Translations under genes and position numbers: made by a program
The notes under the pieces: model-generated
The model's database searches: none
Told to the model about the DNA's origin: nothing
What the model saw: the letters and a program-made list of their open reading frames with translations, nothing else
In this document: in pieces, positions 32,183 through 44,421 of the stretch
Position numbering within the stretch: the first letter of the stretch is position 1
How the letters are laid out: each line of letters starts with the position of its first letter
NCBI GenBank assembly: GCA_032768795.1
Contig: CP136495.1
Span: 560,501 to 624,500, forward strand
DNA length: 64,000 bases
Source of the DNA: Tremella fuciformis
Lineage: Eukaryota; Basidiomycota; Tremellomycetes; Tremellales; Tremellaceae
Reading direction: 5' to 3'

Positions 32183-35089
32183 CTAGCTCAGCCTGACAGG
32201 CGTGTAGCGCTGTTGAGGCTCCCACTGGCCCCCAGCACCAGAGTACGAATGCGACATGGGGGCACGAGCAGCGAGGTCGGCCGTGGCTGCCGAATCGGTG
32301 GAATGGTTTCGCTCATGTTGACCCGCATACGGCCTTTGCGGTGCGGCGTAGGGTCCTGCGTCGGTATACGGGGTAGAGGTGCCGCTGCCGCCTCGAGAGG
32401 GTATAACGCCCATCGCGTACTGCTGATTCGCTGAAGATAAATCAGCCAGCCTCCTTCACTAGTAACAGCACAGCGTGACTCACAGGGGTAGGCATCGCTG
32501 TATGGCTGGTTGGACCAGTCGGGGGATTGGGAACGATGCATGAACGGGGTCTGCCCGCCGGCCGCTGCGATACTCGCTTTTTCGCGCGGGGTTGAGGGGA
32601 GCGTCTTGTCGTACGCGCCGGAATTGTTCCTCCTGCGGCGCAGACAGAAGAAGAGCTACTAAGTCAGCAACTACAGAAAAGAAAGACACTTGGGAGGCGG
32701 GGGGCTCACGAGAAGCCCGAGGAGGGCCAGGGCGCCGACGGCCGCACCGATGCCGATACCCGCCTTTGCGCCGGTGGAGAGGGTGGAAGTGGTAGCGGTC
32801 TTGTCGGCGTTGGTGACGCTCGAGTCGGTTGCCGAGCCGGGCGAGGCGGTGGTGCCACTGCCGCTACCGCTGCTTGTGGTGTTCGTGGTGGTCACGGCGG
32901 CCGCCCAGCGCTTCTTAATAATATCCGAGCCCTTCTCGGCAATACCGTAAGTGGTAGCCATGAGATGGGCGGAGATATGGAGGGGGATGACCGAAGCGTC
33001 GATGACGCGGAGGTTGTTTGTGCCATACACCAGGAGCTGGGTATTGACGACGCCACCGCTGGCCTGGGGCAGCATGGAGCATGTGCCGAGGGGGTGGTAC
33101 TCTGTGCCGCAGTTCTGCTTGGTGTAGTTGTTGAGCGCGTCGCCGGTGTACGAGGTGCCGGGTGCCGATTCGGTGATCATGAGGTCGGAGAGGGGAGAGG
33201 TGGCGGCGAGCTTGCGCGCAAAGAGGGAGCCGTACTGCATAATGTCGATATCGTACCCAACGCCAAAGTAGTCTGGGTCGATGGAGGGCTTGGTGAAAGG
33301 ATCGGTGGAGGTGATGACTATTTTGCCGCGGGACCATGGGTGCTGGAGGGCGATCTGAATGCCGACATTGTCGCCGTTCTGGCCGAGCATGGTGAGGATG
33401 ATCTCGAGCTGGCCGTTGTTCGAGGTGAGGTACTGCTGCTGGAGCTCGTACTGCGCCAGGAGGCCGGTGGCGACCGAGTCGGGGAGCGACTCCCACGATA
33501 CGACGTCGGCGACGGTGGTGTTCATGTCAGAGAGGACGGTGGCGGCGTAGCTCGAGGCGGTGGACGAGTCGGTGATATCGACCATGCTCACGTACCCGAC
33601 GGCCTCGTTGACGTAGGTCCACTGGCCGGTGTGGTAGTCTTGGTACTCGGTCAGCTCGGACGCCTGGAGCGTGGTGGACTCTTCGAGATCGCCCCAGGTG
33701 GTGGTGCCGCTCGGGGTGCTCCAGTACATCGAGTACGAGACGTGGTCCTGGAGGTTGTAGCCGACAGGCAGGTCCTGGACGACGGTGACGTCGAGGGCGG
33801 AGAGGACGGACGAGGGGCCGACGCCGGAGAGCTGGAGCAGCTGGGGCGAGCCGACGGTGCCGCCGCTGCGCGTCAGCCAACATATCACTTGGGAAGGGGA
33901 CGCACCAGAGGATGACCTCCTTGTTCGCCTGAACAGAGTACGACGTGCCGCCAGCGGCGGCCTGAAAGGTGACGCCCGAGGCGTACTTGTTGCCGCTGGC
34001 ATCTGTGCTCGAGTTGAAGATGACGCTGGTGACCTGCTGGCCGGTGAGGATGACGAGATTGCTGCGTGGGGCGAGGGGCTGGATGTAGCCGGCGTACGAG
34101 TCGGAGCGGGTCTGGTTGCGCATGTTGAGGGTCGAGGGGCTGATCATGGCGCCGCGCACCTCGCCGCCCCAGTGGTCGACATTGTCGAACCCGAGGTTGG
34201 CCCAAGCGGGGATCCAGTTCTTGACGCCGTCGTAGATGTACTCTGAGAAGCCGGACTGGATGGGTCCGCCCGAGCCGTGCGCGGAGGTGTTGAGGTCCAT
34301 GCTGAAGTAGTCTTGGACGGTGGTGTTGGGCGTAGAGAAGTTCTCGGCCTGCCGTCAGCACGAACCCATACACTATACAAGCTAAAAGAGGGGACTCGCC
34401 TTGTTGATGTACGCGGACATTTCCTGCCAGTTCCACGTCTCTTCGGCATTGGGGTTGAGTGCTGCGAAACGTGAGTGACAGATGGAGCCGGGGGAGAGGT
34501 GTCGACTCACTCGCCCACGCGTTGTAGTCTTCTTCGGTGCCCCTACCCCAGAACATACCGTTGATGGCGCCCGAGCCGCCGAGACCTTTACCTCTCGGCC
34601 AGTACTTTGTGAGGTTGAGCGAGTCTTGCTGCGCGACGGTTGTGTATGCCCAGTCGTACGCCGAGCCGGTGAGCGAGTGGAGGTACGAGTAGCCTGGGGT
34701 TAGCACGAGGATCGAAGATCCGAGTGAGGGCAAGAGGGGCGTTAGACCCGGAGGCTCTGGCGGAGAGGAAGAGGGGGAGGGAAGTGCTGGGAGAGGTGTA
34801 CTGGGGGACACCCACCAGGAATATCAATCTGGTCCGCGACGTCGCTCCCATCGCCGCCAGCCTCAACCACCAACACCGTGACATTGTTCCACTCGCTCAG
34901 GCGCTCAGCGACGGCGAGCCCAGCGAGCCCGCCGCCCGCAATGACAAAGTCGAAGCTCTTGCCCGAGACGCCGGACACGTCGGACGTGACGGATCGTTCG
35001 AGGAGCGAGCGGTGCGGGTGATTGGGGTTGAAGGCGGCGTGGGCGATGCCGAGCCCTGCAAGCGCGGCGAGATGGGCGAGTCGGACCAT
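32183..35089 (-). CDS. GMC oxidoreductase with C-terminal membrane anchor
   Basis: The start at 35089 gives a good signal peptide (MVRLAHLAALAGLGIAHAAF). An in-frame ATG 20 codons upstream (35149) is possible but would hide it. The FAD-binding GxGxxG region reads DFVIAGGGLAGLAVAERLSE, and the second GMC signature region reads RGKGLGGSGAINGMFWGRG. Near the C-terminus the catalytic histidine lies in GTEYHPLGTCSMLP, followed by RVIDASVIPLHIS and HLMATTYGIAEKGSDIIK. A Ser/Thr/Gly-rich stalk and a hydrophobic segment (AGIGIGAAVGALALLGLL) come next, then a tail of about 120 residues of Gly/Pro/Tyr/Gln-rich sequence, probably cytosolic. Most GMC enzymes (aryl-alcohol, glucose or methanol oxidases) are soluble, so a type I membrane-bound form is unusual. 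Substrate unknown. Several short introns. Confidence 0.9.
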
Positions 35090-36167
35090 CTTAGGTGAAG
35101 AGAGAGGAATCAGAAAAAAAAACAGAGGAAACAAGAGGAGACGAGACACACGCCCGATCGGCGGAGGGGGGGGCGGTGCGGCGGTCTTGGCTCCCTAAGC
35201 TAGCTGCTTGGCAGCTAGTAGTAGTTGCTAGCTGAGAGTGAGGCGATGGACGCGCTCAGCGTCGGTATGTAGTGAGTGTCGAAGGAATGTGGTCGGTCAA
35301 GTTTTACGATAAAGTGGTACGAACGAACGAGTGAGTGTGAGCAAGGTATAAGTCACCTCTTCCGCGTGTGCCGTGCTGTGCTAGGCCTTTCAAGGGACGC
35401 CGAGGCGAGGCGAGGCAGGCAGGCAGAGCGAGGAGGGAGGAGCAAGGGAGGAGCAAGGGAGGAGGGAGAGTCAACAAGTAACTTGTGTCTGCGGCGTGGA
35501 CAAGTCCGAGCCGAGTCCGTGTCGTCTCTGCTCTTCTCTGGGGCTCTTCTGCTGTGCGGCGTCTCTTCCCCTCTCGTGCGGCGTCTTGCTTCTCGTCTGG
35601 ATGCATAGGGCAGCGGTGGATGCGCAGTGGGCCCACCATTCCGGATTCCATCCAGCATGACAAAGGAGAACAAGGAAGAGCAAGGAGAAAAGATCTTGGC
35701 GTGTACCCTGAAACACCTTGAGCACCTGACACGCGTAGTCGCGCAGTCTCCCGTCTTCTCGGTGTTGCAGCAGCAGCTATATGCCGCAGTAAGCAGAGGC
35801 ACTTCTCTACTCAGCTCTGCTCTGTACTCTACTCGACGAAGCCTGCCTCGGTATCACCACCACTGACCCGCTCGCTGTTCAAGGACACGCCCACAACGTC
35901 CACACACCCAGGCCACGGACCGCCCCTCTAACTCCGGTGGTCCGTGTACGCGTGTGTGGGTGTTCGTAACCTTGATGACTCATCCATGACCGACCCACGC
36001 GACGCGTCTGTATATGGCACAATGACAATGACAATGCAAATGCACACGATGCACCGCACAGTGTAAAGTACGAGCTATTTTAATCTTCTACTCCCATGCC
36101 CTCGCACCCATCTACCCGTCCACGCATGCACCTCACCGAATGTGAAGCTGCCTGGCGGCAGCTACAG
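35090..36167. promoter_or_regulatory. Intergenic region, GMC promoter side and AAT 3' side
   Basis: About 1.08 kb. It includes the GMC upstream region with a purine-rich imperfect repeat (near 35428-35470, aggaggg/agcaaggg) and a hairpin with a perfect 8-bp stem CACGGACC/GGTCCGTG (35914-35946). ACGCGT occurs at 35947-35952. I see no convincing coding frame. Confidence 0.5.
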
Positions 36168-38054
36168 CTACAGCTCCCCCTTGACCGCCTTGCTGACGCT
36201 CTCGGCAAAGTACTCGACGTTGCTCTCGTTGAGGGCAGCCATGGAAATACGTCCATCGCGGGTGAGGTAGATGCTGGCCTTGGAGGCGAGCGCGTCGACC
36301 TGCTCGGGCTTGAGGCCGGTGAATGAGAACATGCCGATCTGGGACTTGATGTGGCCCCACTCGCCGGGCGTGTTGAGCTCGACGAGCTTGTTGTAGAGCT
36401 TTTCGCGCATCGAGATGATTCGGTCGGCCATGCCCTTGACCTCTACGAGCCTGCCCCTCAGCTCCTCACTCACAAACCCGTCATGCTGTCACTCACCACT
36501 CGTCGTACAGCTCGGGCGAGCCGAGGATGGCGCTGACGAGGCGGGCGCCGCTATTCGTTAAATTTGACCTGGATATGCTGAGGTGGGCTCACTGGATAGG
36601 CGGGTTCGAGTACATGGGCCGGATGATGATCTTGAGCTGCGAGTCGACGCGGGCCTTTTCCTCGGCGTCGGCGCAGACAAATGAGATAGCGCCGACGCGC
36701 TCGCCGTAGAGACCGAGGTTCTAGTCGTCAATTCCATCAAAGTATCAGTGCAGCAGGCGACTCGCCTTGGCAAATGACTGGCAGAGGAGGATCTGGTGGC
36801 CCTGCTCGACAAAGTACCGGACGGCAAAGGCGTCCTTGAGGATGTCACCAGAGGCAAAGCCCTGGTAGGCCATGTCAAAGAAGGGAAAGTGTTTCTTCTT
36901 TTTGAAGAGGTCCGAGAGCTCCTTCCACTGGGCCTCGGTGGGGTCGATACCGGTGGGGTTCTGGGGTCAGCGGGCGGAAGCGCAGCGGACGCCCATCGGG
37001 CCAAGTGACTGATATCGATGAGGGGGCATGTGGGAGACTCACATGCGCACACGCATGCAGGAGGATAGCCGAGCCCTCTGGCGCCGCCTCGATATCCCGC
37101 TTCATGCCCTCAAAATCAAGCCCGACCGTCTCCTTGTCAAAGTACTTGTAGTGCTTGACCTCGAGGCCCGAGTCTTTGGCAATGGGAATATGGTTGCCCC
37201 ACGTGGGGGTGGGGAGGTAGATGGCTTTGGTGCCGGGGTAGAAGCGCGCGAGGAAGGCGGTGCCGATACGCAGGGCGCCGGTGCCGGAGATGCTTTGGGT
37301 GATGGCGAGCTGTTGGTGAGCGAAGCGAACCACTAGTCTCGAGTCAGACTCACACGGCCCTCTTTGAGCGGGGCAGAGTCTTTGCCGTACGCGAGCTCGG
37401 CGGCGAGCTTTGTAAAGTCTGCCAGGCCCTGCTCGTCAGCCCCAATCCCCCGTTCCCCAGCTAGGGGCGCCCGCTGGCGGCCGCCGGGGTCACTCACAGT
37501 AATGGGCAAATACTCCTTATCGCCCTTGGCGTCGTATAGCTGTTTCTCGGCCTTGGCGACCGAGGGCAGGACGTACGGCTTGCCCTTGTCGTCGCGCTGC
37601 CGGTCAGCCCTCCCCTCCACTCCTCTACACCCTGCCCCGGCCTCTTCGCCCACCACACTCACATAGGCACCTGTCGTCAGCTCTTGCCCTCTGCTCTCAC
37701 TCGACTATCTCTGTAGATCCATAGGTCCGTAGTTCGTTAGGGAAGAGGGGGAGAGACGAGACGCACCGACACCAAGGTTGATCTTCTTGGGGGACGGATC
37801 AGCCTTCCACTTCTCAGTGACGCCTGTCGTCAGCCTCACACAGCATCCCAGCCCAGCCCAGCCAGGAGGGCAAGAGGGCGACGTACCGAGGATCGGGTCG
37901 GGCGGTCTGGGATCAGCTTTCTACTCTTGCTTGACCTCGGATCTCGAGGAGGGGGGAGGACCCACCCAGCGGGCACGTTGGCCCATGCCGAGACGCCCCG
38001 GACGAAAGTGCGGGACGCAGGGAGGCGCAGCGCTGTGCGAGAGTGGGTGAGCAT
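36168..38054 (-). CDS. Aspartate aminotransferase, mitochondrial
   Basis: About nine exons. The N-terminus [20 protein letters not shown] is an amphipathic mitochondrial presequence. Family motifs in order: [60 protein letters not shown] (Asn and Asp contacting PLP), and the Schiff-base lysine in [14 protein letters not shown]. The C-terminus shows the substrate arginine region in [14 protein letters not shown]. The enzyme interconverts aspartate/2-oxoglutarate and oxaloacetate/glutamate and serves the malate-aspartate shuttle. Length is normal. Confidence 0.96.
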
Positions 38055-38417
38055 GGCGTCTTCTTCAGGTGGTAGCGACTGGTCAGAGAGGAATGTAGAC
38101 GTGGAAGAGTCGAGAGTCGAGTAGGGCCGATGTAGGGGAGAGGGTCACTAGGGCGGGCGAGTCCGGGGACAACTCGGCGGAAAAGTCCGGCTAAGCGACT
38201 GCTGCACCTTGGCATTCTTCCACTGGCTAATGGGCCGTCCACGGAGATGCTGCATGGATACTCTACCTCTACGATACAATAATCCTCAGCCCTAAACCAT
38301 ATCTAGATTCTTGTATGATATACTCGATGCGCCAGATGATTACTTGATATATTCGAGATCCCCACCAGTTGTTCCCCCTTTCCCCGTAGCCTCTGCGGTT
38401 GTCCCTCGCCCCCGGGG
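38055..38417. other. AAT promoter and permease 3' region
   Basis: 363 bp between the AAT start and the permease stop. Both genes run on the minus strand, so this is the AAT promoter plus the permease terminator. AT-rich sequence near 38270-38350 fits a polyadenylation region. Confidence 0.45.
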
Positions 38418-40389
38418 CTACGCCGAGGCCTTGTCGTACGCCGGCGCAGGAGCCCACTCGTCCTCGTGCTGCACATCCACAACATACACCTGGCCCACGC
38501 TCTCCACCGTCTCCTGCACCAGCGTGCCCGTTGGGGGCGAAATCAGATTGAGGAGGTAATATACCGAAGCGGAGATGAAGAACGCCGTGAGCCACGAGGC
38601 CTTGTCTGCCGGTCAGCCTCAACCCAACGCATCTCTGATCGAGGGACCCACAGAAATAGGCATAGTTGCCAATGTGGACTTTGGGGTTGATGGCATGTAT
38701 GAGGCCCGGCAGGTTGACAGGGATGACAATGGCGAGCGTGGCGGCGGCGCGCCAGTTGACGCCCCCGCGATAGCGGTAGATGCCCTTGTTCTGGTACAGC
38801 GCGGGAATGTGCAGCTGGCCGCGGCGCACGAGCCAGTAGTCGGTGATCTGCGCATCAGCCCTCCGCGGAGCAGCCTGGGGAAGGGAGGTTTGGGAGGGGC
38901 TCACCATGATGGCCACAATCGGCGCGAGGACAATCACGTATCCGCTCAAAAAGGTCGTGAGGGCCGTGGCGCTCGCCTGAATCTTCCACGGGGCCGTGGC
39001 CCAGCCGCCCAGGAGGGCAGTGACGAATGCGCCGCGCTGGAGGTCGACGTACTTGGGGAACATGAAGGCGAGGTCGTTGGACGCGGCGATCGAGTTTGTC
39101 GAGATGTTGGTGCCGAGCGTGGCAAGCCCAAAGGCTGCCGCGCAGAAGAAGGCCGCGGCGCGGTTGGTCCATCGCGCGATGATGGACGTCGGGTCCCACA
39201 GGAGGGTGCCGTAGATCTCTTGGCCGGCCGAGGCGACGACGACGCCTATGAGGGAGAAGAGAAAGTAGATGAGCGGGATCCAGAGCGCTTGCCAGTAGGC
39301 CGCGGCGGGCGTGCGGGAGTAGCGCGTCAGGTCGGGCTGGACTTCAGCTCGCTCTGCAACGGGGACAGGGGACGACTCGCAATGTTGATGGCGAGCGTGG
39401 TCTTGCCAGATATGGCCACGTTGAGTCCTGCGACCCACGCCCAGCTGAGGCTGCTGCCTTTGAGCGTCGTGTGCTTGGCAAAGATCGGCCCACCGCCGCC
39501 GGCAGCGTGTACCGCCCATCCGAGCAGCGCGAACGAGGCGACGATCGCACATGCCGACTTGACGGCGAAGAGCCAGCGCATCTTGCGCGGGTGGATCATG
39601 ACGAGGGGGAACTGCACTGAGCCGTATCAGCTCCAGCCCTACCTTCAGACGACTCGACGCACACGCCCAGAAGACAAAGTAGGCGATCATCTTGTTACTT
39701 GCCACGCCGGCCGAGGCGGGCAGGTGGTTTGGCAGGTTCTTGAGCGAGGGCCAGATGGCCTCGAGCATGATGAGCATGCATGATGCGCCGATGAACGTGT
39801 TGGTGCTGCGTGTCAGTCATGACCTCCAGCAGGGAGGAGGAGGGGCGGACCCAAAGTAGATGAGGGCCAGGACGAAGCGCGAAAACACGGCAAAGTAGGA
39901 AAAGTAGAAACCCATCGACGCCCTCGAGGCGATGGAGAAGGGGATACGGTGTCGGGACCCAATGACACCGTTGAGAGTAACGGCGGCAGCGATGACAATG
40001 TTGCCGATAGCACTGGGGTCAGCTCCGCGCCTGACATGAGCTAGCGAGAAGACTTACATAGCCGCGAGGGCCTCGCGCCAGCTCAGGCCAAACGCGACGA
40101 CCGACGCTGCCTGCTGCATCGTGCCGACATTGGCGCCGTCCGCCAGCCAGAGAAAGAGGTAGTTGTACGCGCGCCAGTTGCGCCATTCAGGCGGAGTGAC
40201 GTCCACGTCCTGGTTGGACCAGCCCGCGTGCGTCGCAAAGCTCGCCGGGGGCGTCTGGAGCTCCCATCCTTTCTTGGAGAACCAGTCGTGGGGCCTGTAG
40301 ACGATATGCTTCTGCTGCTCGACGGGCGGGACGGCGGAGAGGGAGACGGTGATGGCGGGTCCAGAGGAAGTGCCGGACGACTTGTCCAT
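38418..40389 (-). CDS. NCS1-family nucleobase/allantoin permease (Fur4/Dal4-like)
   Basis: The N-terminal cytosolic part carries the NCS1 signature area WRNWRAYNYLFLWLADGAN, with the following helix starting at NVGTMQQAASVVAFGLSW. About twelve hydrophobic segments follow, including GSRHRIPFSIASRASMGFYF, which is conserved in the Fur branch, and NISTNSIAASNDL with FPKYVDLQRG in the second half. The C-terminal tail (EDEWAPAPAYDKASA) is short and acidic. Eukaryotic NCS1 carriers import uracil, allantoin, uridine or thiamine with protons. The substrate cannot be assigned from what I see. Introns are short, for example after ALAA, after LIYFG and after VFWA. Confidence 0.93.
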
Positions 40390-42470
40390 GCCGAATACCA
40401 GAATACCGAGGGTAGGTTGTTATATGCACGAGGGGGGCTATCTCGTCAGCCTGCTTTGTAGGTCTAGCCAGGCAGAGGGAGAGAGAAGGCGAGTGGGGGC
40501 GAGCCTTATACAGTATGTACAGTTTCTCGTGGCCGGTTGGAGGGGATGGGAGGCGAAGAGCAACGTCCGCCCGTGCCCTTCCCTTCGCCCTGCATGTCTC
40601 TCCCATGCGAGCGAGCCGAGACGACATAGCTGATGCTCGCTGGCTGCAGGCGGCGCGGTGCGACAGTGTTGATGGTGGATTCCAGCCGGAGACGGAGTCG
40701 GCAGTACGTACGAAGAGGATGTAACGGCACGGCACGATGCCGATTCCGGGTGAGACCCAACGCCCAACAGGCCCAACGCCAGAAACAGCTAGCGGGGGCG
40801 GAGAAACAACGCACGCGGTCGATACCAGGAAGGGATCGACGCCGGCGTTGACGTCGATGCAGCTGAGCGCGACGAGGCGATGGTTGGGCGGTGGGACGCG
40901 CAGGAGGGGAGGGGCTGGCTTGATCCGCCGGCCGCTGGGTGATCTGGAAGATCCTTGGGTCACTGGTGTGCGTTGAGCCGGGGACGCTTGGCGACGGTGA
41001 CAGACAGATACAGCGACAGCGACACACAGAGACACAGAGAAGACGTTTCAAAGGATATCCCTCTCCGGTCTTCCTCGGTCCAGCGTACACTCGAGACCTC
41101 TTTGACGCACACAAATTCAGAGATAAGGGCACGAGAGGATGGGTGAGCGACTGGGAGTCTGAGCCGTGCGCTCAGCTACAGCTCTGCCAGCGGGAACCCA
41201 TCCGACAGAGGATGTGTCAGCAGCTGCTGCTGCCGCGCTGAGAAAGAGAGCAAGGAGAGAAGAGAGACCGAGGCTTATCTTTGACAAGTGGGCTAGTGCA
41301 TTCCGGTCCGACATTCCTGAACCACCATACGACCATATCCGAAGCGTCTTCGGTCGTTCGGGCGAGCGACAGCTACGACAGCTCGGTACTATTCAGCGAC
41401 GTAGCAGCGACGAACGAGTAAGTTACGAGTACGAGTACGACTACGCAGGCGAGAGAGTCAAGCGAGACATCGCATCGGACATCGACACGAGCACAAGTCT
41501 CGTCTCATAGCCTCCGTCTTCGCCGGCAAATGCCAAAGACCGTCACTGTCACTGAACACGCGTCATGGTCCGGTGGCCGGAACGCGGATCCTCGTATGCC
41601 CCGCGACGCCTGCAGCAGGAGCACGACACGACACGAGCAGCCTTCGGTGCACATGCTGCCTCTCATCGCCCACATTCCTGCCTCTTTCTTTCTATGTGGT
41701 TTGTCGGCCTGAGACCGACGACCGAAGCGCCCTTCGGACTCCGAAATCTGCCCTGAGACACAGACCCTGAATGGTGGTGGGGAAGGGGGAGACGACCCAA
41801 GGAAGGATCCGCCAGCGCAAAGGAAGGATTGCGTCTGCCCTGAACACCACTTTCCAGTCGCCAAAACGATTAGTTGCTCTTGTCGTCTCTTGTTGCTTGC
41901 TTGCCCACTCTACATCCTGGGACCGGCCAGCCTCGCGGCGCGCTTCGGCGGAGACTCGCCCGCCCCTCCTCTCTCCCATGTATATATACCGTCCTGCCCC
42001 TGCCGCTGCCCCTGCTTGCCCCGCACCACACCCATAATCACGCTCGTCCATCCAAAGGCACCCCCGGCCCTAGCTATTCGATCCGGACATCGAGCACGAC
42101 CTGCCCGACTACGACCACCACGAACAACCGTTGCCATCGCGACCTCGCGACCGGCAAAGACGCCAGAGCTGTGCTCGGTGTGAGTGTGCGGTATTGCAGA
42201 AGAGGTGAGTGGTAGTGACGAGGGATCCGCCCGTCGACCGGTGTCATGTCGCTGTGTGCGCCTCCGGCTGCCCCTGCCCGCTACCGCTACGGCGGTCCAT
42301 ATACATACCCTACCCAAATAGCCGCTGATGACCAGTCTGACGACCCCCTTCTTGTCTTGTCTGTCCAACTGGCCTCACCCAGCGACCCACTGCCTAGCGC
42401 AGAGATCACGCATTGTCCCAATTGAACACCTATCTCCGCCCTATTAGCATTCTGTGTCCCCTTACTCACC
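40390..42470. promoter_or_regulatory. Long divergent intergenic region, permease / pfkB kinase
   Basis: 2.08 kb between divergent starts. A TATA-like tatatata lies at about 41979-41986, some 490 bp before the kinase ATG. Several open frames here are short, overlap on both strands and show no recognisable motif, so I do not call genes. The length suggests long 5' leaders or extensive control of the permease. Confidence 0.45.
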
Positions 42471-44032
42471 ATGTCCCCGTACATGCTGCAGCGGTCCGAC
42501 TCGCCGGACCGACCGCCGCCGCCTATTCTCGCTTCCATCGGTAAGTCCTACCTCACCTTCTGACCCCGCCCCCGCCTAACCCCACTCTTCCCCTCCTCCG
42601 CTCGACCCGGAGACACACTGCCGCAAACACAAACACATGCCCAAGCGAAGGTGGTGGTGGCAGCGAGCTGATCCCGCCCTAGGAACGACATTGATCGACT
42701 CGTTTGATGCCCCGCCACGACCCACCAACGACGTCACTCCGACGACCTCACCAGAGCGGGATGCTGCGCACTGCACACCCCTGCCTGCTTCACCCGGGGC
42801 GCTCGAGGCTCACCTCGTCAGCCTGGCTACCTCTGCCCCATCTGGTGTGAAGGCTACAAGGTCCCGAGACGACGTTGTGTCTGCCTCTCCTTCCGGCTCT
42901 GCAATCCCTCAGGGCACTTTCTCACGTAGCCTTTCTGCCCCTGGCAAGACATGGGATGTTGTTGGCGGCGGAGCACTGTACACCCTCATCGGCGCAAGGA
43001 TGTGGCTCTCCCCGGAGCGCCTGCGCACACTTGTCGACCGAACACCAAGCGATAGCCGTAGGCTGCGAGATATGACCGATGCGCAAGAGGCGGTCCTGCG
43101 CTCGTTTGGCGAGGACATGTGGGTGTGGAACCGAGGCGAGGGCACTCGTATGGTCCGCGCACGTATCCGGTACGAGGGTGACAAGCGAAGGTAAGTCACC
43201 CTGATACGACTTCGGAAGAGACTGAGATGAGCCCAGCTACGAGTACATCCACCGCCCGTACTGCCGGTCGTACGCATCGCTATTCCCTACACCACTTTAC
43301 GACGCGCAATACCTACATGTCGCCCCGCCCTTTGGCCCTTCCGAGCTCCGCACGTTCCTCAGCGACCTGCACGAGGCAGACGACTGGTCGCCGCGCATCG
43401 TGTTTGAGCCCACGCCACCCTCGTGCCACGCTGGCGAGCGACCTGCGCTCGAAGCTATCTTGGGAGACATCGATGTCCTCTCGCCCAACCACGAGGAACT
43501 GCTCTCCCTCTACTCGCTTCCCCGGCCGGACATCGGCGACCCGCGCTTAGTGCCCACTATCGAGGGCCTCGTCGGGCACCTCTTGGCCACCGGTGTGGGT
43601 CCCCACGGCCGCGGGACGGTCGTGGTGCGCTGTGGGCGGCTCGGGTCGTGTGTCGGGACGCGGCGCAAAGGGTGCAGGTGGTACCCCGCCTACTTTGGCC
43701 GGGACGGGCAGGACAGGGTGGTGGATGTGACAGGAGCAGGGAACAGTTATCTCGGCGGGTTCGTGGCGGGCTTGCATCTGACCGGCGGGGATCCGTATCA
43801 GGGTGAGTCGAGAGCTGCGTAGCAGCGACCAGGCTTATATGGCGTTGGACCAGTCGGCTGATACTTGATAGCCGCGCTCTACGCCACGGTCTCTTCCTCA
43901 TTTGTCGTCGAGCAATTCGGCCTGCCCCACTTGGCCGTTTCCCCAACCGGCAAGCCTGAAAAGTGGAACGGCGAGACCCCCCCGGCCCGTCTCGAGTTGT
44001 TCCGCGCGCGGCTCGAACTCGGCGGCGAATGA
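42471..44032 (+). CDS. pfkB-family carbohydrate kinase, Mak32-like
   Basis: Exons 42471-42540, 42683-43190, 43237-43802 and 43872-44032 join in frame to 434 aa. The N-terminus reads PPPPILASIGTTLIDSF (strand 1 of the ribokinase fold). VVGGGALYTLIGARMWL is the first glycine-rich pfkB signature. The second signature VVDVTGAGNSYLGGFVAGL contains the anion hole and catalytic Asp (DVTGAGN). DVLSPNHEELLSLY matches the N-x-x-E region that binds Mg-phosphate. This variant with GGGALYTLIGAR is typical of Mak32-like fungal proteins, whose substrate is not established. The first intron (142 bp) is longer than usual here. A 40-residue Ser/Thr-rich insertion lies between strands 1 and 2. Confidence 0.85.
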
Positions 44033-44421
44033 CACGAGTTGCCAAGTATCAATCAAATCGCTCGACAGGGCAAACAACTGTTCACCAACAATCATCTATC
44101 TTGTCACACTTCTGTCTCTCGGATCTGTTGTCGAGATGTCTCTCGCAGCGTTGTAGCACTAGCATTAGCCTGTCGTCTTCGCCTCCATCTCCTTTGCGAT
44201 ATCAGGCATATCGAGCAAACGAGGATCATCTCCAAGTATCAAGTATGCACTGCTGCTTGACCGCTGCATACTACTGCTAGTACTTGCTGATATACTGACT
44301 GTACTTGATCCGACTACATCGTCTCTTTGGCCCAATCGCTAACCCGCGTGAGCTTTGGGAACCCAGCCGACGGCGGCTCGCTAAACATCAGACCTATCCC
44401 TGTCATTCTCACAGGAGTCGC
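44033..44421. other. Convergent 3' region, kinase / alcohol dehydrogenase
   Basis: 389 bp between two stop codons facing each other. AT-richer sequence near 44090-44300. No gene seen. Confidence 0.5.

Noticed and set aside
32965..33915. Plus-strand open frame of over 300 codons opposite the GMC oxidoreductase
   Set aside because: It is an antisense shadow of a well-supported enzyme, rich in Gly/Val/Asp as expected from the complement of its codons.
38575..39783. Plus-strand frame of about 400 codons opposite the NCS1 permease
   Set aside because: Antisense shadow without any domain; the permease on the minus strand is certain.
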